A stretch of DNA of 64,000 nucleotides from Flavobacterium sp. (lineage in GTDB: Bacteria; Bacteroidota; Bacteroidia; Flavobacteriales; Flavobacteriaceae). Below, piece by piece: positions 16,304-25,063 of the stretch (position 1 is its first letter; the number at the start of each line of letters is the position of its first letter). The notes under the pieces are model-generated. The model was not told the origin of the DNA and made no database searches. It saw only the letters and a program-made list of their open reading frames with translations. The stretch is taken from positions 392,337 through 456,336 of the forward strand of contig JAQSDU010000019.1 of NCBI GenBank assembly GCA_029946065.1. Direction: 5' to 3'. A program made the translations under genes and the position numbers.

Positions 16304-16840
16304 TTACTTTTTTAATTGTGGCGGATATTGCGCAAGAATTTTAGCCACAAAATCCTTGATTACTTTTTCTTTCTTATCTACATTTTTAGTTAGTTCGCCA
16401 GTACCTTCGCCTTGCCAAATGAGTTCTTTTTTCTTAGCATCGATCAGGTCGATGTAAAGCGTTCCTTCTGTCGACGAGGTGACCGTTGTGCGTCCGCCCC
16501 AACCATAAGGGTTCCAGCCATATCCCCAGCCATAACCCCAGCCGGCATTAAATTGATTGACTTCCACTTGTTCGCGCGATTTAGTGAAAATATTGACCAA
16601 TACATCAGGTTTTTCGCTTTTGGTAAAACCTTTGGCGTTTAGTTCGTCTTCAATAGCATGCAGGATTCTTTTTTTGTCAAGGTCGGAAATTTCCACTTTA
16701 TCCACACCGGCTTTATAAAAAGCATACGTTTTGTATTGCGAAAAATCGACATTTTTATCGTAATCGTGTGCCACTTGAACGGAAGCACAAGAACTTAAAA
16801 TCACTAAAAGCAGTAACGGAATAAATCGAATTGTTTTCAT
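16304..16840 (-). CDS. DUF4136 lipoprotein
   Basis: 178 residues. Lipoprotein signal with lipobox LSSC (Cys18). The mature part matches the DUF4136 pattern: HDYDKNVDFSQYKTYAFY near the N-terminus, ILHAIEDELNAKGF, a Gly/Tyr/Trp-rich segment (GWGYGWGYGWNPYGWGG, about 100-117), then GTLYIDLIDAKKKELIWQGEGTG. Members are outer-membrane-associated lipoproteins of unknown function. It is the last gene of a minus-strand group and starts 4 nt after the stop of the 56-residue membrane protein gene. Confidence 0.85.
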   Translation of the reverse strand: MKTIRFIPLLLLVILSSCASVQVAHDYDKNVDFSQYKTYAFYKAGVDKVEISDLDKKRILHAIEDELNAKGFTKSEKPDVLVNIFTKSREQVEVNQFNAGWGYGWGYGWNPYGWGGRTTVTSSTEGTLYIDLIDAKKKELIWQGEGTGELTKNVDKKEKVIKDFVAKILAQYPPQLKK

Positions 16841-16844
16841 ATCA

Positions 16845-17015
16845 TTAATTTTTATTTCTCTTCTCTTGAAAACTCCTGATCACGGCAAACACATTAACAA
16901 CAATCGAAGTGAATAAAATACTGTATTTCAAATAGATATTCTGGTCGATATAGATACCAATCACGAGCAATCCAACACCTAGAACCATTAACGATATGCT
17001 ACTTGCTTTTGTCAT
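16845..17015 (-). CDS. Small two-helix membrane protein (56 aa)
   Basis: A short ORF squeezed between its neighbours: ATG at 17015, stop at 16845-16847. It starts 3 nt after the hutU stop and ends 4 nt before the DUF4136 start, so it is very likely translated in the same operon. The translation (MTKASSISLMVLGVGLLVIG ... YSILFTSIVVNVFAVI) has two hydrophobic helices (about 7-23 and 31-47) and a basic tail EKRNKN. Family not recognised. The tight packing on both sides is the main evidence that it is real. Confidence 0.65.
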   Translation of the reverse strand: MTKASSISLMVLGVGLLVIGIYIDQNIYLKYSILFTSIVVNVFAVIRSFQEKRNKN

Positions 17016-17018
17016 ATT

Positions 17019-19001
17019 TTAAAAATCCAAAATCGAATCGTCAACTATATTAGGGATGGTAATTTTTAATAATGGTTGCGTTTCCATCGCTCTTTTGATA
17101 GCGAAAACTGCGCCCTCATTTCTAGCCCAACTGCGTCTTGAAATACCGTTGTTAACATCCCAAAAAAGCATTGATTCCAAGCGCCTTGATGCTTCTTTAG
17201 AACCATCAAGAACCATACCAAATCCGCCGTTAATAACCTCGCCCCAACCCACGCCGCCGCCGTTGTGAATGCTCACCCAAGTTGCACCGCGAAAACTGTC
17301 GCCAATAACATTTTGTATCGCCATATCGGCTGTAAATCTCGAACCATCGTATATGTTGGAAGTTTCCCGATAAGGCGAATCTGTTCCTGAAACGTCGTGG
17401 TGGTCGCGGCCTAAAATTACGTAACCAATATCGCCTTTGGCAATTGCTTGATTGAAAGCTTCAGCAATTTTGATTCGACCTTCTGCATCGGCATATAAAA
17501 TTCGGGCCTGAGAGCCAACAACCAGTTTGTTTTCCTGAGCGCCTTTGATCCAAGTAATGTTGTCTTGCATTTGTTGTTGGATTTCTATCGGTGCGGTTTT
17601 CATCATTTTTTCTAAAACTTCACAAGCAATTGCGTCTGTTTTTTGTAAATCTTCGGGTTTTCCCGAGGCGCAAACCCATCGAAATGGCCCGAAACCATAA
17701 TCAAAACACATCGGTCCCATAATGTCCTGTACATAACTTGGATATTTGAAATCGATGCCGTTTATTGCCATCACATCAGCTCCAGCGCGGGAACTTTCGA
17801 GTAAGAATGCATTGCCGTAATCGAAAAAATAAGTGCCTTTTTCGGTGTTTTTATTAATGGCTGCGGCATGTCGTCTTAAAGTTTCCTGAACTTTCTCGCG
17901 GAACAATTCCGGATTCTCAGCCATCATTGCATTCGATGCCTCAAAAGAAAGGCCAACAGGATAATAACCGCCCGCCCACGGATTGTGCAGCGAAGTTTGA
18001 TCTGAACCCAAATCGATATGTATGTTTTCTTCGTAAAAACGTTCCCAAACATCTACGGCATTGCCGAGATAGGCGAGGGAAATTACCTCTTTCTCGGCTT
18101 GAGCTTTGCGAACGCGTTCGACCAACTCATTTATATTTTCATACACTTCATTAATCCAACCTTGCGAATGACGGATGTGTGTAATTTTCGGATTTACTTC
18201 GGCGCAAACTGTAATACAACCCGCAATATTGCCGGCTTTTGGCTGTGCACCACTCATTCCACCCAACCCTGAAGTTACAAATAAGGAGCCTGACGGACTT
18301 TTTTTGATTTTCCTGAACCCATTCAAAACCGTTATTGTTGTGCCATGTACAATGCCTTGCGGTCCGATATACATATAACTTCCTGCGGTCATTTGCCCAT
18401 ATTGCGAAACGCCAAGCGCATTGAATTTCTCCCAATCATCAGGTTTGGAATAATTAGGGATAACCATTCCGTTCGTGACGACAACGCGCGGGGCTTCTTT
18501 GTGCGACGGAAACAAACCCATCGGATGACCTGAATACATCGCCAGTGTTTGTTCTTCGGTCATTTCGGAAAGGTATTGCATCGTCAGTAAATACTGTGCC
18601 CAATTTTGAAAAACAGCACCATTTCCGCCATAGGTAATCAGTTCGTGCGGATGTTGCGCCACGGCATAATCGAGGTTGTTTTGAATCATAAGCATGATGG
18701 CTTTTGCTTGTTCACATTTCCCTGGATATTCGTCAATAGGACGCGCATATATTTTGTAATCCGGACGCAATCGGTACATATAAATGCGACCATAAGTGTT
18801 CAGTTCCTCGAGGAATTCCTTTGCGAGTTCTGCGTGGTCTTTCGCATCGAAATAACGCAAGGCGTTGCGGACCGCCAGTTTTTTCTCTTCTGCCGAAAGG
18901 ATTTCTTTGCGTTTCGGTGCGTGGTTGATATCGGTTTCGTATGGTTTCGGTTGCGGTAAGACAGATGGAATGCCTTGTCTGATTTGTTCTTTGAAAGTCA
19001 T
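17019..19001 (-). CDS. hutU: Urocanate hydratase
   Basis: 660 residues. Urocanase converts urocanate to imidazolonepropionate, the second step of histidine breakdown, using tightly bound NAD+. Clear family blocks: YGGNGAVFQNWAQYLLTMQYL, YSGHPMGLFPSH, VTSGLGGMSGAQPKAGNIAG (NAD-binding region), FDYGFGPFRWVCASG (active-site region), and GWGEVINGGFGMVLDG near the C-terminus. It is about 100 residues longer than the Pseudomonas-type enzyme, as is common in Bacteroidota. No other hut gene is in the window; it is packed with a DUF5522 gene upstream and two small membrane/lipoprotein genes downstream. Confidence 0.95.
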   Translation of the reverse strand: MTFKEQIRQGIPSVLPQPKPYETDINHAPKRKEILSAEEKKLAVRNALRYFDAKDHAELAKEFLEELNTYGRIYMYRLRPDYKIYARPIDEYPGKCEQAKAIMLMIQNNLDYAVAQHPHELITYGGNGAVFQNWAQYLLTMQYLSEMTEEQTLAMYSGHPMGLFPSHKEAPRVVVTNGMVIPNYSKPDDWEKFNALGVSQYGQMTAGSYMYIGPQGIVHGTTITVLNGFRKIKKSPSGSLFVTSGLGGMSGAQPKAGNIAGCITVCAEVNPKITHIRHSQGWINEVYENINELVERVRKAQAEKEVISLAYLGNAVDVWERFYEENIHIDLGSDQTSLHNPWAGGYYPVGLSFEASNAMMAENPELFREKVQETLRRHAAAINKNTEKGTYFFDYGNAFLLESSRAGADVMAINGIDFKYPSYVQDIMGPMCFDYGFGPFRWVCASGKPEDLQKTDAIACEVLEKMMKTAPIEIQQQMQDNITWIKGAQENKLVVGSQARILYADAEGRIKIAEAFNQAIAKGDIGYVILGRDHHDVSGTDSPYRETSNIYDGSRFTADMAIQNVIGDSFRGATWVSIHNGGGVGWGEVINGGFGMVLDGSKEASRRLESMLFWDVNNGISRRSWARNEGAVFAIKRAMETQPLLKITIPNIVDDSILDF

Positions 19002-19033
19002 ATTTGGAAATGCGTTTATTCGTTTATCTGAAA

Positions 19034-19210
19034 TTAGTTCTTAATTGCGCCGGTCTTTTTATCGAATCCGTATGGGCAATGTCGGCAGCCGCTTTTGCAG
19101 CAATGGCCTCGTTTGAGGTGGTATTTTTCGGTGAAACATTTATAACCTTCTGGTGTATAGTAGAAATCTTCACCTTCGATTGGTTTATTTTCGTTATTTT
19201 GCTCGTTCAT
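19034..19210 (-). CDS. DUF5522 small Cys-rich protein (58 aa)
   Basis: A short minus-strand ORF, ATG at 19210, stop at 19034-19036. The translation has the DUF5522 signature: DFYYTPEGYKCFTEKYHLKRGHCCKSGCRHCPYGF. The cysteine/histidine cluster CC..GCRHCPYG suggests a bound metal or an Fe-S site; function unknown. It ends 32 nt before hutU and probably leads that operon. A -7 box lies only 5 nt before its ATG. Confidence 0.85.
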   Translation of the reverse strand: MNEQNNENKPIEGEDFYYTPEGYKCFTEKYHLKRGHCCKSGCRHCPYGFDKKTGAIKN

Positions 19211-19215
19211 AGCTG

Positions 19216-19223
19216 CAAAAATA
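19216..19223 (-). promoter_or_regulatory. -7 box of the DUF5522-hutU operon
   Basis: On the minus strand TATTTTTG, a full match to TAnnTTTG, separated from the ATG at 19210 by 5 nt. Transcription would start at or next to the start codon. No TTG is seen at the -33 position. Confidence 0.5.
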
Positions 19224-19238
19224 TAAACTTTATAACGA

Positions 19239-19565
19239 ATGTGGATTGTCGTTGCGAAATATTTAGTTCCAAAAGGATACAGTGCGATTACTGTATTTCC
19301 GTTTGTGTTTTTGAGTAATAAAGATGATGTCGGAAATCAGGTTTTAATTGTACATGAAAGCATACACATACGGCAACAACTAGAAATGTTGGTGCTACCG
19401 TTCTTTTTGTGGTATTTTGCTGAATATTTAATACGATTAGCGAAATTGAGAAATCACAATAGCGCTTACCGCGGTATTTCTTTTGAAAGAGAAGCGTATT
19501 CAAATGAATACAATCCCATGTTTTTGAATCAACGGGTATTCTGGAACTTCATCAAATACATTTAA
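19239..19565 (+). CDS. Conserved small protein with HExxH motif
   Basis: 108 residues. It contains VLIVHESIHIRQQLEML, an HExxH motif (HESIH) of zinc metallopeptidase type, then a hydrophobic stretch VLPFFLWYFAEYLIRLA and a downstream YRGISFEREAYSNE that could supply a third ligand. It is short for a peptidase; it may be a minimal membrane-associated zinc-binding protein. It ends 1 nt before the deaminase ATG, so it is cotranscribed with it. No family name can be given with certainty. Confidence 0.7.
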   Translation: MWIVVAKYLVPKGYSAITVFPFVFLSNKDDVGNQVLIVHESIHIRQQLEMLVLPFFLWYFAEYLIRLAKLRNHNSAYRGISFEREAYSNEYNPMFLNQRVFWNFIKYI

Positions 19566-19566
19566 A

Positions 19567-20472
19567 ATGACTGTAGAAAATCAATTTATATTTCTTGATG
19601 ATGCCCGGAATATTTCGCTTATTATCAAACGTGAAGACCTGATCCATCCATTTGTTTCCGGCAATAAGTTTAGGAAACTAAAATACAACTTACTTCAAGC
19701 GAAAGCTGAAAATAAAACCACTTTACTCACTTTTGGCGGTGCTTTTTCCAATCATATTGCAGCTGTCGCTTTTGCAGCAAAAGACAATAATTTCCAATCC
19801 ATTGGCATCATTCGCGGTGACGAAATTGGTGATAAGATTGTTGAAAATCCGACACTTTCGTTTGCACAACAAAACGGAATGCAGTTTAAATTTGTAACAA
19901 GAGGAGCATACCGGGAAAAAGAAGATACGCATTTCATCGAAAATCTAAAAAAGGAGTTCGGCGATTTTTATTTGATTCCCGAAGGCGGAACGAATGCGTT
20001 GGCGGTAAAAGGCTGTGAAGAAATCCTAACGGAAGCCGACGCGCATTTTGATTTTATATGCTGCGCGGTCGGAACCGGCGGCACGATTTCGGGCATCATC
20101 AACAGTGCATTGCCCAATCAGAAAGTTTTATGTTTTCCGGCGTTAAAAGGCGATTTTCTAAAAAATGAAATTCGTAGTTTTGCTCCAAATTCCAATTGGG
20201 AAATCATACAGGACTACCATTTTGGCGGGTACGGAAAAGTGAACGAAGTGTTGATTGCTTTCATTAACGGTTTTTTTGAAAAATATCAAATCCCGTTGGA
20301 TCCGATATATACTGGAAAGATGGTTTTTGGCGTTATGGATTTAATTGGGAAAGATTATTTTCCGGAAAATTCAAAAATACTGATGGTGCACACCGGAGGA
20401 CTTCAGGGAATTGAAGGCATGAACATCTATTTAAGAAATAAGAAATTACCAATAATCAATATCAATGTTTAA
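19567..20472 (+). CDS. PLP-dependent ACC deaminase / D-cysteine desulfhydrase family enzyme
   Basis: 301 residues, fold type II PLP enzyme. The PLP lysine is Lys34 in SGNKFRKLKYN; TFGGAFSNHIAA is the cofactor/substrate Ser-Asn loop, and CCAVGTGGTISG is the phosphate-binding Gly loop. Family members break C-S or ring C-C bonds in D-cysteine or 1-aminocyclopropane-1-carboxylate with release of ammonia. The sequence alone does not decide between them; D-cysteine desulfhydrase-like activity is the more common in bacteria of this kind. The stop overlaps the next start by 8 nt. Confidence 0.88.
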   Translation: MTVENQFIFLDDARNISLIIKREDLIHPFVSGNKFRKLKYNLLQAKAENKTTLLTFGGAFSNHIAAVAFAAKDNNFQSIGIIRGDEIGDKIVENPTLSFAQQNGMQFKFVTRGAYREKEDTHFIENLKKEFGDFYLIPEGGTNALAVKGCEEILTEADAHFDFICCAVGTGGTISGIINSALPNQKVLCFPALKGDFLKNEIRSFAPNSNWEIIQDYHFGGYGKVNEVLIAFINGFFEKYQIPLDPIYTGKMVFGVMDLIGKDYFPENSKILMVHTGGLQGIEGMNIYLRNKKLPIININV

Positions 20473-21331
20473 AAAAACACTACTACTGCTAACCATTTTG
20501 CTTTCGCTAGCGGCTTGTCACTCAACGCAGCCTGTTGTCCGTACGTATAAAAAAATACCGCCGAGGACAAGGGTCGTAAAAACAAAACCGACTTCCAATG
20601 CAAAAGACACCAAAACCGCTACCGCACAAACGGAAACGCGCACGCGAGAAGTTATCGAATCGACTTCAAAAACCGTCGTTTACAGCGATGTTGTTAATGG
20701 TTATGTTAGTCAATTCAAGGACATTGCAATGGGCAATATGAAAACGTATGGTATTCCTGCAAGTATTATTCTGGCGCAAGGCATTCTCGAATCTGGTGCC
20801 GGAAAAGGCGATTTGGCGTTGAGTGCGAACAATCATTTCGGAATCAAATGCCACGCCGATTGGACTGGTGATACTGTAATTCACGACGATGATACCGAAA
20901 ACGAATGTTTCAGAAAATACAAAGATCCTGCTGAATCTTATCGCGATCACGCTTTATTCCTGACTTCAAGAAATAGATATGCTGGCCTTTTCAATTTGCC
21001 AAAAGGTGATTATGAAGCCTGGGCTAAAGGCTTGCGTGCCGCCGGATATGCAACAGATCCAAAATATCCAGACAAATTGATTTCGTATATCGAACGTTAT
21101 AACCTGCACCAATATGATGCCCAGGTTTTAGGATTGGAATTTGTGCCGATTGATCAACCCGGAAAAACGACAAATGCTGCGGCTGTATCGCAAGAGAATA
21201 CCTATGAAGTGCAGAAAGGCGATACGCTATATTCTATCTCCAAAAAATTCAATCTTACGGTTGAAGATTTGAAACAGAAGAACAATTTGCCTGACAACGC
21301 TATTTCCATCGGACAAAAACTCAGGGTCTAA
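20465..21331 (+). CDS. Glucosaminidase (GH73) lipoprotein with LysM domain
   Basis: 288 residues. Lipobox SLAAC (Cys18); a basic/Thr-rich linker (25-70); a glucosaminidase domain (about 75-215) with the likely catalytic Glu109 in ILAQGILESGAGKG, then NNHFGIKCHADW and YRDHALFL; and a C-terminal LysM domain (about 243-288, YEVQKGDTLYSISKKFNLTVEDLKQKNNL ... IGQKLRV). It cuts the glycan strand of peptidoglycan from an outer- or inner-membrane anchor. Its start lies inside the end of the deaminase gene, indicating coupled translation. Confidence 0.92.
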   Translation: MFKKTLLLLTILLSLAACHSTQPVVRTYKKIPPRTRVVKTKPTSNAKDTKTATAQTETRTREVIESTSKTVVYSDVVNGYVSQFKDIAMGNMKTYGIPASIILAQGILESGAGKGDLALSANNHFGIKCHADWTGDTVIHDDDTENECFRKYKDPAESYRDHALFLTSRNRYAGLFNLPKGDYEAWAKGLRAAGYATDPKYPDKLISYIERYNLHQYDAQVLGLEFVPIDQPGKTTNAAAVSQENTYEVQKGDTLYSISKKFNLTVEDLKQKNNLPDNAISIGQKLRV

Positions 21332-21341
21332 TAGCTCAATT

Positions 21342-21364
21342 CTAATATCTAATATCTAATATCT
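21342..21364 (+). repeat. Heptamer tandem repeat before hemL
   Basis: Three copies of CTAATAT plus a partial CT, 10 nt before the hemL ATG. Similar 7- or 14-nt simple repeats occur at 27847 and 53556. Confidence 0.7.
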
Positions 21365-21374
21365 CAATTTCAAT

Positions 21375-22661
21375 ATGCTATACCAAAGAAGCAGTCAATT
21401 GTTTATCGAAGCCGAACAAGTTATTCCTGGCGGTGTCAATTCGCCAGTACGTGCTTTCAAAGCCGTAGGCGGAACGCCAATTTTTGCCAAAAGTGCCAAA
21501 GGTGCTTATGTGTATGATGAAGATGGTAACAGATTTGTCGATTATATTAATTCCTGGGGCCCGATGGTGCTTGGACATGCTTTCGCACCCGTTGTTGATG
21601 CGGTCATTGAAAAAGCCAAACTCGGTACTTCTTTTGGGATGCCAACGGAATTGGAAACACAAATCGCCGCCTTGGCAGTCAGTATGGTGCCGGGAATTGA
21701 TAAAATTAGATTCGTGAATTCAGGAACAGAAGCTTGTATGAGCGCCATTCGTCTTGCCAGAGGTTTTACTAAAAAAGATAAAATCATAAAATTTGCGGGT
21801 TGCTATCATGGTCATTCCGATTCGTTTTTGATTCAAGCGGGGAGCGGTGCCGTGACTTTTGGTGCGCCGAACAGTCCTGGTGTTACTGTCGGAACGGCAA
21901 AAGATACTTTGCTAGCCAGTTATAATGATTTGGATAATGTGAAGGCCTTAATAGAGGTCAATAAGAATGAGATCGCCGCTATAATCGTTGAGCCCGTAGC
22001 AGGAAACATGGGTTGCGTACCACCAATGAATGGTTTTCTCGAAGGGTTACGCAAACTTTGTACGGAAAACGAAATCTTATTGATCTTCGATGAAGTGATG
22101 ACTGGTTTTCGTTTGGCAAAAGGCGGCGTTCAGGAATTATACAAAGTAACAGCAGATATCGTTTGCTTCGGAAAAGTAATCGGCGGTGGGCTACCGGTAG
22201 GTGCATTTGCCGCACGTGCCGAAATCATGAACCAACTCGCGCCACTTGGGCCGGTTTATCAAGCTGGAACACTTTCGGGAAATCCATTAGCGATGGCGGC
22301 AGGATTGGCGATGTTGAAAGCGCTGAACGAAGATGAAAATGTTTTCAAAAGACTCGAAGAAAAAACCGCTTATCTCGAAGCGGGGATTCATAAAGTTTTG
22401 CAAAATAACAATGTGGTTTATATCATAAATCGCGTTGGTTCGATGATTTCTGTACATTTTGATGCAACGCCAGTTGTAGATTTTAAGACAGCGGCAAAAG
22501 GAGATAACGCAACTTTCAGAAGATTCTTCCACGGATTGTTGGCAGAAGGTATTTATATTGCACCATCGGCTTATGAAACTTGGTTTATTACCGATGCGCT
22601 TACCTATGAAGATCTTGACTTTACAATCAATGCGATTGACAAAGTTTCAAAAACATTTTAA
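21375..22661 (+). CDS. hemL: Glutamate-1-semialdehyde 2,1-aminomutase
   Basis: 428 residues, the usual length. It converts glutamate-1-semialdehyde to 5-aminolevulinate in the C5 haem pathway. Seen: N-terminal [51 protein letters not shown] and the PLP lysine Lys267 in [16 protein letters not shown]. Start at 21375 fits the family N-terminus. It lies 43 nt after the GH73 gene. A hairpin terminator follows. Confidence 0.96.
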   Translation: MLYQRSSQLFIEAEQVIPGGVNSPVRAFKAVGGTPIFAKSAKGAYVYDEDGNRFVDYINSWGPMVLGHAFAPVVDAVIEKAKLGTSFGMPTELETQIAALAVSMVPGIDKIRFVNSGTEACMSAIRLARGFTKKDKIIKFAGCYHGHSDSFLIQAGSGAVTFGAPNSPGVTVGTAKDTLLASYNDLDNVKALIEVNKNEIAAIIVEPVAGNMGCVPPMNGFLEGLRKLCTENEILLIFDEVMTGFRLAKGGVQELYKVTADIVCFGKVIGGGLPVGAFAARAEIMNQLAPLGPVYQAGTLSGNPLAMAAGLAMLKALNEDENVFKRLEEKTAYLEAGIHKVLQNNNVVYIINRVGSMISVHFDATPVVDFKTAAKGDNATFRRFFHGLLAEGIYIAPSAYETWFITDALTYEDLDFTINAIDKVSKTF

Positions 22662-22680
22662 ACATAAAATATAAGCATAA

Positions 22681-22710
22681 AAAAAGTCCCGTTTCAAACG
22701 GGACTTTTTT
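22681..22710. terminator. Convergent terminator between hemL and the 22728 gene
   Basis: AAAAAGTCCCG and CGGGACTTTTTT around a 7-nt loop. A-rich on one side and T-rich on the other, so it can serve both the plus-strand hemL and the minus-strand gene. Confidence 0.88.
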
Positions 22711-22727
22711 GTATCGAAAAGCGTTAC

Positions 22728-23102
22728 TTATTTAATAAGGCTTTGGTATAACGTAGTGTTCGCTTTTACCTTTGCAAAGGTATCTGCCTCAAGCGTAGCT
22801 TCAAGCTTGCGCGAAATGATTTCAGACACAATTTGTTTCCTTTCTGCAGAATCACCTGCTTCAGTCATCATTCTTTGTTTTGTTTTGAAAAGTTCTGTCA
22901 GGCTTGCCTGTGTTTCTGTTTTTAGTGTTACAAAAGCAGTTAAATCCTGAATGTTTTTCTTTGCGGCTGCTTCATTACTCAATTTTGGAGCTGCTACAAC
23001 AGCAGGAGCAGGAGTTTTAACAGGAGTTACGATTGCTTTTTTTGCCTGAGCATTTGCACCTAAAGCGAAAAATAATGACAATGCTATGATTAAATTTTTC
23101 AT
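22728..23102 (-). CDS. Small secreted protein of unknown function
   Basis: 124 residues. Signal peptide to about 19 (GANAQ), an Ala/Pro/Val-rich stretch (TPVKTPAPAVVAAP, about 26-39), then a helical region with charged heptads (LKTETQASLTELFKTKQRMM ... ISRKLEATLEADTFAKVK). The helical part is reminiscent of the neighbouring Spy/CpxP-like protein, so it may be a small periplasmic chaperone, but no family can be named. It is 89 nt downstream of that gene on the same strand. Confidence 0.7.
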   Translation of the reverse strand: MKNLIIALSLFFALGANAQAKKAIVTPVKTPAPAVVAAPKLSNEAAAKKNIQDLTAFVTLKTETQASLTELFKTKQRMMTEAGDSAERKQIVSEIISRKLEATLEADTFAKVKANTTLYQSLIK

Positions 23103-23191
23103 TTTATATAAGAATTAAAGGTTTTTAATTACGTCAAATCTAATTATTTTAGATAACAATCACAAATTATTTTAAATTTCTAACTATTCTT

Positions 23192-23629
23192 TTATTTTCT
23201 GTGATTGTGTTTGCCTTCCTGCATTTTCTTTTGCCTTTGTTGCTGCATTTTTTCAAACTTATCCATTTGCTCGTCGTTCAGTATTTTTTTCAGGCGTTCT
23301 TTCATCGCAATCTTTTCGTCGAGCATTTTATTTTTCTTGGCGAAGATTTCGTCCGAAGTTAGCTTTTTGTCTTTATTGGCTATTCTTTCGGCTTTCATGG
23401 CTTCGCGCTTGGCATCCATTTCGGCAACAATTTTGCCCATTTCCTTTTGCTGTGAAGCGTTTAGGTCGAGTTTCAATGTCAGCGTTTTTAAGTGCAATTC
23501 ACTCCGTTGTTCCGGCGTTAGTTTTGCCATTGCTGCCCTATCTCCTTTTTTTGGACCTTCTGGTTTTTCCTGAGCAAATGCCGTCATTCCGACAATCAGT
23601 AATGCCGCTGCAATTAATTTTTTCATCAT
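23192..23629 (-). CDS. Spy/CpxP-like periplasmic protein
   Basis: 145 residues. Signal peptide to about 19 (MTAFAQ), then an all-helical, highly charged mature protein with the LTPEQR and LNASQQKEMGKI motifs and IMKERLKKILNDEQMDKFEKM-type segments, and a His/Lys tail KHNHRK. This is the LTxxQ pattern of Spy/CpxP-family proteins, periplasmic helical chaperones or stress sensors that often respond to metal or envelope stress. The divergent Cys-rich gene and metal-type locus at 23748 onward may be linked, which is inference. Confidence 0.78.
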   Translation of the reverse strand: MMKKLIAAALLIVGMTAFAQEKPEGPKKGDRAAMAKLTPEQRSELHLKTLTLKLDLNASQQKEMGKIVAEMDAKREAMKAERIANKDKKLTSDEIFAKKNKMLDEKIAMKERLKKILNDEQMDKFEKMQQQRQKKMQEGKHNHRK

Positions 23630-23734
23630 CTATAATTTAAAGTTATAGTGATAAGACAATAACAACTAGAAATGGTTTAACCCTACTTTGATTTTTAAAA
23701 TAAGTTTAACATTAACGGCGCGGGTTTTATTTTG

Positions 23735-23742
23735 TAAATTTG
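23735..23742 (+). promoter_or_regulatory. -7 box of the Cys-rich protein gene
   Basis: TAAATTTG, a full match to TAnnTTTG, 5 nt before the ATG at 23748. The transcript would be leaderless or nearly so. Confidence 0.5.
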
Positions 23743-23747
23743 CGCCG

Positions 23748-24119
23748 ATGAAAAAAATCATAGTCATAACCTGCCTGATGCTGTTGCTGAAGCCAATTTT
23801 TCCTATGGTGGAATATGCTGTTAATTATGAATATGTTTCAAAAGTGCTTTGCGTCAATAAAGAAAAACCGCAACTGCATTGCAATGGGAAATGCCATTTG
23901 ATGAGAGAGCTTGCTAAAGCTTCAGAAAAGGAAATACCGGTTTCATCTGATAAAAAAGTTCCACATACTGCGTCGGAAATACTTTTCTGTTTGCCTTTGC
24001 AGGAATTTGTTTTTGTTTCTTATAATAACACAAGTAGACAGAATAATGTCTGTTCCGTTGATTTATACCAATATTTATACGACAAAACTTCCTGTCGTCC
24101 GCCCGCGGGTATTGCTTGA
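23748..24119 (+). CDS. Small secreted Cys-rich protein
   Basis: 124 residues from the ATG at 23748; a longer in-frame start at 23688 would run through the -7 box and precede the signal sequence. N-terminal hydrophobic segment (MKKIIVITCLMLLLKPIFPM), then LCVNKEKPQLHCNGKCHLMRELAK with three cysteines and a His close together, and a fourth and fifth Cys near the C-terminus. Proteins with this LC.N...CNGKC pattern are common in Bacteroidota next to metal-related genes. The cysteines suggest metal binding. The next two genes on the strand are an MbnP-like lipoprotein and an outer-membrane protein. Confidence 0.75.
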   Translation: MKKIIVITCLMLLLKPIFPMVEYAVNYEYVSKVLCVNKEKPQLHCNGKCHLMRELAKASEKEIPVSSDKKVPHTASEILFCLPLQEFVFVSYNNTSRQNNVCSVDLYQYLYDKTSCRPPAGIA

Positions 24120-24294
24120 AATTTATTTGAATTTACGTACGTTTTAAGAAAGTTTGCAACACAAGCTTTGCGACGCTGTGCCTTTGCGAGATGTAATTGC
24201 CTCGTAAAGTCGTTATGACGCAAAAAAATCTGTGAACTGTTCGTGCGTTCGCTTTTATCTATACCCATTTTTCAACAATACAAAATACATCAAA

Positions 24295-25062
24295 ATGAAA
24301 TTATTTTTTACAAAAACCATGGTCATATTGGCTATTGGTTTGCTTCTGGCTTCATGCAGCAGCGATGACGATAATACAAACATTACAGGAACTGGAACAC
24401 TCGGTGTCGAATTTGACAATGCTTTCGGATCCAATGATCTTATTCTAAACGCCGCCAATACGGCAACTTCCAACGGCGAAGTACTTAAAGTGAGTAACGT
24501 TAAATATATCGTCAGCAATATTGTTTTAACCAAAGATGACGGTGCGACTTTTACCTATCCAAAAGGCGAAAGTTATTTTATTATAGATGAATCAGATGAA
24601 ACATCGCTCGTGCTCGATCTTGAAGATGTTCCCGCAGCGAATTACGTTAAGATAAAATTCGGAATTGGCGTTGACGAAGCCAATTATAATCTCGGACAAA
24701 CAGCACAGTCCGCTTTTGCATTACAAGCACAATCCGCCGGATTATTGCCTTCTTGGGAAGAAGGTTACAAATTTTTGGATGTGGAGGGCACTTTTACAGC
24801 ATCTAATTATCCGGAAGCGACACCTTTTCTTATTATGATTGGAAAAACTCCAGCGAATTACAATTACAAGGAAATTACTTTGAACTTGCCAACAAAAGCT
24901 TTGGTAAGAACAAATATTGCTCCCGAAATTCACATTGTCGCTGATGTATCTAAACTTATTGACGGAATGAACAAAATCAGTCTTACCAATGCCGTTAACA
25001 TCGGACTAGTAACACAAAACCTCGACGGCGTTTTCAGTGTAGCGCACGTTCACAACGATTGA
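24295..25062 (+). CDS. MbnP-like copper-binding-family lipoprotein
   Basis: 255 residues from the ATG at 24295; the upstream in-frame start at 24232 adds 21 residues before the signal peptide and is rejected. Lipobox LASC (Cys21) followed by SSDDDN, typical for surface lipoproteins. The mature domain has the MbnP pattern: LGVEFDNAFG, LKVSNVKYIVSNIVLTKDDG, YFIIDESDE, VKIKFGIGVDEANYN, and a C-terminal EIHIVADVSKL ... VAHVHND with His residues. MbnP proteins go with copper or methanobactin handling. The 175-bp gap before it holds no gene. The next gene starts 1 nt after the stop. Confidence 0.82.
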   Translation: MKLFFTKTMVILAIGLLLASCSSDDDNTNITGTGTLGVEFDNAFGSNDLILNAANTATSNGEVLKVSNVKYIVSNIVLTKDDGATFTYPKGESYFIIDESDETSLVLDLEDVPAANYVKIKFGIGVDEANYNLGQTAQSAFALQAQSAGLLPSWEEGYKFLDVEGTFTASNYPEATPFLIMIGKTPANYNYKEITLNLPTKALVRTNIAPEIHIVADVSKLIDGMNKISLTNAVNIGLVTQNLDGVFSVAHVHND

Positions 25063-25063
25063 T

